Positions 58,672 through 64,000 of a stretch of DNA of 64,000 bases are shown here, piece by piece. The position numbers and the translations under genes are program-made. The DNA is from Pseudomonas benzenivorans. Its GTDB lineage: Bacteria > Pseudomonadota > Gammaproteobacteria > Pseudomonadales > Pseudomonadaceae. The notes beneath the pieces were generated by a model. The model worked only from the letters and a program-made list of their open reading frames with translations. It was not told the DNA's origin and did no database searches. The number at the start of each line of letters is the position of its first letter. The first letter of the stretch is position 1. The DNA lies in the NCBI RefSeq assembly GCF_033547155.1, contig NZ_CP137892.1, forward strand, positions 558,001 to 622,000, given 5' to 3'.

Positions 58672-61600
58672 ATGCCGTACAAAGGACTGTTTCTGGCACT
58701 TATTCTCGGCCTGCTCGGCGCCTGCGACTCGGCCACCGAGCCGCCGCAGGTCGATGCCGGCGCGCCGGAGACCGCGCTCGCCAGCCGGCCCGCCGCCGCG
58801 CCAGGCCTCGACCGCGGCGCCCTGGCCGCGCGCTATGCCGGCCGCGAGCTCGAGGTGGTGGACGTCTCCGAGGTCCAGCTGGACGGCGCCAGCACGCTGT
58901 CGGTGAGTTTCTCCGTGCCGCTGGAGCCGGAGCAGGACTTCGCCGCGCGCCTGCACCTGGTCGACAGCAAGACCGGCAAGGTCGACGGTGCCTGGGAGCT
59001 GGCCGACAGCCTGATGGAGTTGCGCCTGCGCCATTTGGAGCCACGGCGCAAGCTGGTGTTGACCGTGGATGCCGGGTTGCAGGGACTCAATGGTGCGCAA
59101 CTGACCGAGGAATACAGCAGCCGCCTGCAGACCCGCGACCTGCAGGCCAGCGTCGGCTTCGCCAGCCGTGGCTCGCTGCTGCCGACCCGGCTGGCCGAGG
59201 GCCTGCCGGTGATCGCCCTGAACGTCGACCAGGTCAACGTCGAGTTCTTCCGCATCAAGGACCAGGCGCTGCCGCGCTTCCTCGGCAAGTGGGGGCGCAG
59301 CAGCAACCTCGACACCTGGGAGGCGCAGCAGTTGCTGCCGATGGCCGAGCTGGTCTACGGCGGGCGCTTCCGCCTCGATCCGGCGCGCAACACCCGCGAG
59401 ACCCTGCTGTTGCCGATCGCCGGCCTGGCGCCCTTGCAGCAGCCCGGGGTGTACCTGGCGGTGATGCGCGAGGCGGGCAGCTACGGCTATTCGCAGCCGG
59501 CCACGCTGTTCAGCCTGAGCGACATCGGCCTGTCGGCGCACCGCTACCGCGATCGCCTGGACGTGTTCACCCAGGCCCTGGCCGGCGGCCGGGCGCTGCC
59601 CGGAGTCGAGCTGCAGCTGCTCGATGACCAGGGCCAGCAGCTGGCCGAAGGCAAGACCGACGCCGACGGTCATGCCGAGCTGCCGCTGCCGGTCGGGGCC
59701 GAGCTGCTGCTGGCCCGGCAGGAGGGGCAGACCAGCCTGCTGCGCCTCGGCGGCCCGGCGCTGGACCTGGCCGAGTTCGACATCGCCGGGCCCAAGGCGC
59801 ACCCGCTGCAGTTCTTCGTGTTCGGCCCGCGGGATCTCTATCGCCCCGGCGAGACCGTGCTGCTCAATGCCCTGCTGCGCGATGCCGACGGCCGCGCAGT
59901 GGCGGCGCAGCCGGTGAGCGTCGAGGTGCGCCGGCCGGACGCCCAGGTCAGCCGCAAGTTCGTCTGGCAGGCGGATGCATCCGGCCTCTACCAGTACCAG
60001 CTGGCGCTGGCCGAGGAGGCGCCGACCGGGCGCTGGCAGCTGCTGTTCGACCTGGGCGACGGCAAGCCGCAGCTGTACGAGTTCGCCGTCGAGGATTTCC
60101 TCCCCGAACGCCTGGCCCTGGAGCTCGAGGGCCGTGACACGCCGTTGGCGCCGGACGAGGCGGCCCGTTTCGCGGTCAGCGGGCGCTACCTGTACGGGGC
60201 GCCGGCCGCCGGCAACCGTCTCGGCGGCCAACTCTACGTGCGCCCGCTGCGCGAGGCGGTGGCGAGCTTGCCGGGCTACCAGTTCGGCTCGCTGACCGAG
60301 CAGGAGCTGAGCCAGGACATCGAACTGGACGAGACCACGCTGGACGAGCAGGGCAAGGCCCGCCTGGCCATCGACAGCCGCTGGACGGCGGCCAAGTCGC
60401 CGCTGCAGCTGATTCTCCAGGCCAGCCTGCAGGAGTCCGGCGGCCGGCCGATCACCCGTCGCCTGGTGCAGCCGGTGTGGCCGGCCGAACGCCTGCCGGG
60501 CCTGCGCGGACTGTTCGACGGCGATCGGGTGGATGCCGGCAGCCTGGCCGAGTTCGAGGTGCTGGTGGCCGACGCCGCCGGCAACAAGCTGGCGGCCGAG
60601 CGACTCCACGTGCGCCTGGTCCGCGAGCGCCGCGACTATTACTGGAGCTTCTCCGACAGCGACGGCTGGAGCCATCACTACAACGAGAAGTACCTGACCC
60701 TCAGCGAGCAGCCGCTGCGCGTCGCGGCCGGGGCCACGGCGAAGGTCGGTTTCCCGGTGGAGTGGGGCCCCTACCGGGTCGAGGTGGTCGACGCCGACAC
60801 CGGCCTGCTCAGCAGCCAGCGCTTCTGGGCCGGCTACCGCTGGCAGGACAACGCCGACGGCGGCGCGGTGCGCCCGGACCAGGTCAAGCTGGCGCTGGAT
60901 AAGCCGGCCTACGCCGCAGGCGACACGGCCCGGGTCACGGTGACCCCGCCGGCGGCGGGCCGCGGCTACCTGCTGGTCGAGTCCAGCGACGGGCCACTGT
61001 GGTGGCAGGAGATCGAGGTGCCGGCCGAGGGCCAGGCGTTCGACCTCCCCCTCGCCAAGGACTGGGCGCGCCACGACCTGTACGTCAGCGCCCTGGTGAT
61101 CCGCCCGGGCGAGCCGCAGAGCGGCGCCACGCCCAAGCGTGCGGTCGGCCTGCTGCACCTGCCGCTGGACCGGGCGCCGCGCCAGCTGGCGCTGAGCCTG
61201 ACCGCGGCGGACAAGATGCGCCCGAACCAGCCGCTGAAGATCAGGGTACAGGCGCGCAATGCCGACGGCAGCCTGCCCGAGCGGGTGCAGGTGCTGGTGG
61301 CCGCGGTGGATGCCGGCATCCTCAACATCACCGACTACCCGACGCCCGATCCTTTCGCCGCGCTGTTCGGCCGTAAGGCCTATGGCGCCGACCAGCTGGA
61401 CGTGTACGGCCAGCTGATCGAGGCCGGCCAGGGGCGGCTGGCCAAGCTGGCCTTCGGTGGCGACGCGGCGCTGGCCGCCGGCGGCAAGCGCCCGGACACC
61501 GGTGTGCTGATCGTTGCGCTGCAGAGCCAGCCGCTGCTGCTGGATGAGCGAGGCGAGGGGGAGGTCAGCCTGGACATCCCCGACTTCAACGGCGAACTGC

Positions 61601-63582
61601 GCCTGATGGCCCAGGCCTGGAGCGACGAGCGCTACGGCATGGCCGAGGCCAAGACGGTGGTGGCCGCACCGCTGATCGCCGAGCTGTCGATGCCGCGCTT
61701 CCTCGCCGGCGGCGATGAGACCCGCCTGGCGCTGGACCTCAACAACCTCTCCGGCCAGGCCCAGCAACTGCAGGTGCGGATCGTGGCCGAAGGGCAGCTG
61801 AGCCTGGCCGAGGCGGCCGACGCCGAGCGCAGCATCGGCCTGCAAGCAGGCGAGCGCAGCATCCTGCGCATTCCGGTGCGCGCCCTCGGCGGCTACGGCC
61901 AGGGGCGGATCGCTGTCGAGGTGCGGGGGCTGGCGCTGCCCGACGAGGCGCTGGCGCCGCTGCGCCGCGAGTGGACCCTGGGCATCCGTCCGGCCTATCC
62001 GGCGCAGCTGCGGCATTTCCGCAGCGTGCTCAAGGGCGAGCCCTGGAGCCTGCCGGCCGGCGCCCTGGAGGCCTTCGAGCCGGCCGGGCGCGAGGCGCTG
62101 CTGGCCGTGTCCAGCCGGCCGCCGCTGAATCTCGGCGAGCAGATCCGCGCGCTCAAGGCCTACCCCTACGGCTGCCTGGAGCAGACCACCAGCGGCCTGT
62201 ACCCGTCGCTCTACGCCGACGCGGCGAGCCTCGCGCGCCTGGGCCTGGAGGCCGAGCCGGAGGCGTCGCGCCGCCGTGCCATCGAATTGGGCATCGAACG
62301 CCTGCTGGGCATGCAGCGCTACAACGGCAGTTTTGGCCTGTGGGGGGCCGACGGCGACGAGGAGTACTGGCTCAGCGCCTATGTCACCGATTTCCTCCTG
62401 CGCGCCCGCGAGCAGGGCTTCGGCGTGCCGGCCGAGGCGCTGAAGAAGGCCAGCGAGCGGCTGTTGCGCTATCTGCAGGAGCGCAACCTGATCGAGGTCG
62501 GCTACAGCGACGACGCCAGCCATAGCCGCTTCGCCGTGCAGGCCTATGCCGGTTACGTATTGGCGCGCAGCCGGCAGGCGCCGCTGGGCGCCCTGCGCAG
62601 CCTGTTCGAGCGCCGCGGCGACGCCCAGTCCGGCCTGCCCCTGGTGCACCTGGCCGTGGCGTTGCAGAAGATGGGCGATGGGCCGCGGGCCGAGCAGGCC
62701 CTGGCCGCCGGCCTGGCCCACAGTCGCGACAATCGCCACTGGCTGGGCGACTATGGCAGCGTGCTGCGCGACCAGGCACTGATCCTCGCCTTGCTCGAGG
62801 AGCACGACCTGGCCGCCGGCAGCCGCGAGCAACGCTTGTTCGCCCTGGCCGACGAGGTGGCCGGCCAGCGCTGGCTCTCGACCCAGGAGCGCAACGCCCT
62901 GTACCTGGCCGGACGCAGCCTGCTCGCCAAGCCCGAGTCGCCCTGGCAGGCCGGGCTCGAGAGCGGTGCCTTCGCGTTCGCCCTGAGCAATGCCCGGCCG
63001 GGCATCAAGCTGGACGGCGCCGAGCTGGCCGCGCCCCTGAGCCTGAGCCAGACCGGCGACGAGCCGTTGTACCAGCAACTGACCCTGTCCGGTTACCCGG
63101 TCGAGGCGCCGGCCGCCGGCGGCGAGAATATGCACATCTTCCGCGAGTACCTGAGCCTGGACGGCCAGCCGCTGGCGCTGGACGGGTTGCGCAGCGGCGA
63201 ACTGGTGCTGGTGCACCTGCTGGTGGAGGCCAAGCAGCGGGTGCCGGATGCCCTGGTGGTCGACCTGCTGCCTGCCGGCCTGGAGCTGGAGAACCAGAAC
63301 CTGGCGCAGAGCGCCGCGAGCCTGGCCGATGCCGGCCGCGCGGTGAAGGATTGGCAGAGGTCGATGGCCAATGCCCGGATCAAGCACCAGGAGTTCCGCG
63401 GCGACCGTTACGTCGCGGCGCTAGACGTCAGCCCCTACGAGGGCACGCACCTGCTGTACCTGGCGCGCGCCGTCACCCCCGGCAATTACGTGGTGCCGCC
63501 AGCGCAGGTGGAGTCGATGTACCGGCCGAACTGGCAGGCCCTCGGCGAGACGCCGGGGCGCCTGGTGGTCGAGGAACCTTGA
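58672..63582 (+). CDS. Bacterial alpha-2-macroglobulin lipoprotein with thioester motif
   Basis: This giant 1636-residue protein is a bacterial alpha-2-macroglobulin (YfhM/ECAM type), thought to trap attacking proteases in the periplasm. It has a lipoprotein signal (MPYKGLFLALILGLLGAC), then macroglobulin-like domains, including the MG2-type FVFGPRDLYRPGETV segment. The bait region comes next, then the thioester motif CLEQ (1168-1171, in YPYGCLEQTTSG) followed by the complement-like TED helices, then a C-terminal bacterial domain. The thioester cysteine and glutamine are intact. In many bacteria the gene is next to pbpC; that gene is not in the window. The ATG at 58672 follows GGAG. Confidence 0.95.
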   Translation: MPYKGLFLALILGLLGACDSATEPPQVDAGAPETALASRPAAAPGLDRGALAARYAGRELEVVDVSEVQLDGASTLSVSFSVPLEPEQDFAARLHLVDSKTGKVDGAWELADSLMELRLRHLEPRRKLVLTVDAGLQGLNGAQLTEEYSSRLQTRDLQASVGFASRGSLLPTRLAEGLPVIALNVDQVNVEFFRIKDQALPRFLGKWGRSSNLDTWEAQQLLPMAELVYGGRFRLDPARNTRETLLLPIAGLAPLQQPGVYLAVMREAGSYGYSQPATLFSLSDIGLSAHRYRDRLDVFTQALAGGRALPGVELQLLDDQGQQLAEGKTDADGHAELPLPVGAELLLARQEGQTSLLRLGGPALDLAEFDIAGPKAHPLQFFVFGPRDLYRPGETVLLNALLRDADGRAVAAQPVSVEVRRPDAQVSRKFVWQADASGLYQYQLALAEEAPTGRWQLLFDLGDGKPQLYEFAVEDFLPERLALELEGRDTPLAPDEAARFAVSGRYLYGAPAAGNRLGGQLYVRPLREAVASLPGYQFGSLTEQELSQDIELDETTLDEQGKARLAIDSRWTAAKSPLQLILQASLQESGGRPITRRLVQPVWPAERLPGLRGLFDGDRVDAGSLAEFEVLVADAAGNKLAAERLHVRLVRERRDYYWSFSDSDGWSHHYNEKYLTLSEQPLRVAAGATAKVGFPVEWGPYRVEVVDADTGLLSSQRFWAGYRWQDNADGGAVRPDQVKLALDKPAYAAGDTARVTVTPPAAGRGYLLVESSDGPLWWQEIEVPAEGQAFDLPLAKDWARHDLYVSALVIRPGEPQSGATPKRAVGLLHLPLDRAPRQLALSLTAADKMRPNQPLKIRVQARNADGSLPERVQVLVAAVDAGILNITDYPTPDPFAALFGRKAYGADQLDVYGQLIEAGQGRLAKLAFGGDAALAAGGKRPDTGVLIVALQSQPLLLDERGEGEVSLDIPDFNGELRLMAQAWSDERYGMAEAKTVVAAPLIAELSMPRFLAGGDETRLALDLNNLSGQAQQLQVRIVAEGQLSLAEAADAERSIGLQAGERSILRIPVRALGGYGQGRIAVEVRGLALPDEALAPLRREWTLGIRPAYPAQLRHFRSVLKGEPWSLPAGALEAFEPAGREALLAVSSRPPLNLGEQIRALKAYPYGCLEQTTSGLYPSLYADAASLARLGLEAEPEASRRRAIELGIERLLGMQRYNGSFGLWGADGDEEYWLSAYVTDFLLRAREQGFGVPAEALKKASERLLRYLQERNLIEVGYSDDASHSRFAVQAYAGYVLARSRQAPLGALRSLFERRGDAQSGLPLVHLAVALQKMGDGPRAEQALAAGLAHSRDNRHWLGDYGSVLRDQALILALLEEHDLAAGSREQRLFALADEVAGQRWLSTQERNALYLAGRSLLAKPESPWQAGLESGAFAFALSNARPGIKLDGAELAAPLSLSQTGDEPLYQQLTLSGYPVEAPAAGGENMHIFREYLSLDGQPLALDGLRSGELVLVHLLVEAKQRVPDALVVDLLPAGLELENQNLAQSAASLADAGRAVKDWQRSMANARIKHQEFRGDRYVAALDVSPYEGTHLLYLARAVTPGNYVVPPAQVESMYRPNWQALGETPGRLVVEEP

Positions 63583-63590
63583 GGCGGCTC

Positions 63591-63613
63591 AGGCCCGCCG
63601 CGGCGGCGGGCCT
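63591..63613. terminator. GC-rich hairpin between convergent genes
   Basis: AGGCCCGCCG-CGG-CGGCGGGCCT is a perfect 10-bp inverted repeat between the macroglobulin gene and the convergent small membrane protein gene. No T-tract is visible, so termination would be factor-assisted or weak. Confidence 0.5.
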
Positions 63614-63623
63614 GCAGGCCGAG

Positions 63624-63917
63624 TCAGCCGATCAGGCCGCCGAGCAGCCACAGGCCCAGCAGCAGCCAGACGACCCCCATGAGGATGGCGCGGCGCAGAA
63701 AGGCGCGCACGGCGGCGTAGAGCAACAGCAGGCCGATCACCAGCACCAGGATGCCGAGCAAGGAGGGGGTGATGCCCAGGGCCTTGGACAGACCGCTGAT
63801 AAAGCCGCTGACGGCGTCGCCGAGTACGCCGAAGACGCCGCTCAAGGCCTCGACGACGAAGCGGATCAGGGTGCCGAGGGCCTGGCCGAGCCACTCGAAA
63901 AAGCCTTCTACATGCAT
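63624..63917 (-). CDS. Small conserved membrane protein
   Basis: The 97-residue protein has an amphipathic N-terminal half (MHVEGFFEWLGQALGTLIRF, GDAVSGFISGLSKAL) and two C-terminal membrane helices (about 50-67, LGILVLVIGLLLLYAAVRAF, and 73-95, ILMGVVWLLLGLWLLGGLIG). No family is recognised. The ATG at 63917 is clear, without a strong ribosome site. It is convergent with the macroglobulin gene. The 83 bases to the window end show no further gene. Confidence 0.7.
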   Translation of the reverse strand: MHVEGFFEWLGQALGTLIRFVVEALSGVFGVLGDAVSGFISGLSKALGITPSLLGILVLVIGLLLLYAAVRAFLRRAILMGVVWLLLGLWLLGGLIG

Positions 63918-64000
63918 GCAAGCGTTCCCATGAGCCTGGTGAAGTGCAGACGTCGGCCGGATTGCCGCCCGCAGCCTCGTCGCGAATGGCCGCTAGTGTG

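Noticed and set aside
58630..63387. A 1585-codon open frame antisense to the macroglobulin gene
   Set aside because: It lies wholly opposite a well-supported gene and reads as a low-complexity Gln/Leu/Gly/Ala-rich protein, the usual product of GC-rich codon bias on the opposite strand.

Overview
The window is high-GC gammaproteobacterial chromosome, almost certainly Pseudomonas. The evidence is gene content and order: miaA-hfq-hflX-hflK-hflC-hisZ-purA-rnr-rlmB-rpsF-rpsR-rplI-dnaB on the left, then retS-purD-purH-fis-dusB-prmA-accC-accB-aroQ-dsbD and a chemoreceptor-gcbA-DUF2333-NUDIX-yciH-speA block on the right. This matches my memory of the PA4945-PA4928 and PA4857-PA4838 neighbourhoods of P. 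aeruginosa. It is not P. aeruginosa itself: an alanine racemase gene is missing after dnaB, and several accessory genes differ. Species assignment is inference.

Layout. 1-17105 (mostly + strand) is housekeeping: tRNA modification, Hfq, the HflX GTPase, the FtsH-regulating HflKC complex, HisZ, PurA, a chemoreceptor, two identical tRNA-Leu(CAG) genes on the minus strand, RNase R with RlmB, the S6/S18/L9 ribosomal operon and the replicative helicase. 17116-25517 holds a VOC/YafY regulator pair, a 7TM diguanylate cyclase resembling NicD, the radical-SAM protein YgiQ, an Hsp70-like protein and two membrane proteins. 25760-31822 is accessory: three substrate-binding-fold proteins without transporters, a small DksA-type zinc-finger protein, a GNAT acetyltransferase, a MarC protein, and a MoaD/ThiS-like protein ending in Gly-Gly coupled to a BNR-repeat protein.

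31836-46022 is a long minus-strand run: retS, purD, purH, fis, dusB, a zinc-ribbon DUF3426 protein, prmA, accC, accB, aroQ and dsbD. 46126-54867 contains a chemoreceptor, the diguanylate cyclase GcbA, a DUF2333 protein, a NUDIX hydrolase, YciH/SUI1, arginine decarboxylase SpeA and a DUF2214 membrane protein. 54904-63917 contains a MATE exporter, an AT-richer islet of three small lipoproteins (the clearest foreign-looking patch), a giant alpha-2-macroglobulin lipoprotein with an intact CLEQ thioester motif, and a small membrane protein.

Functionally the window combines translation and RNA metabolism with purine, fatty-acid, aromatic and polyamine biosynthesis. It also has a concentration of biofilm/c-di-GMP regulators (NicD-like, RetS, GcbA). 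No CRISPR array, prophage, transposase or integrase was seen. The best candidates for undescribed biology are the MoaD-like/BNR pair, the lipoprotein trio beside the macroglobulin, and the transporter-less binding-protein cluster.
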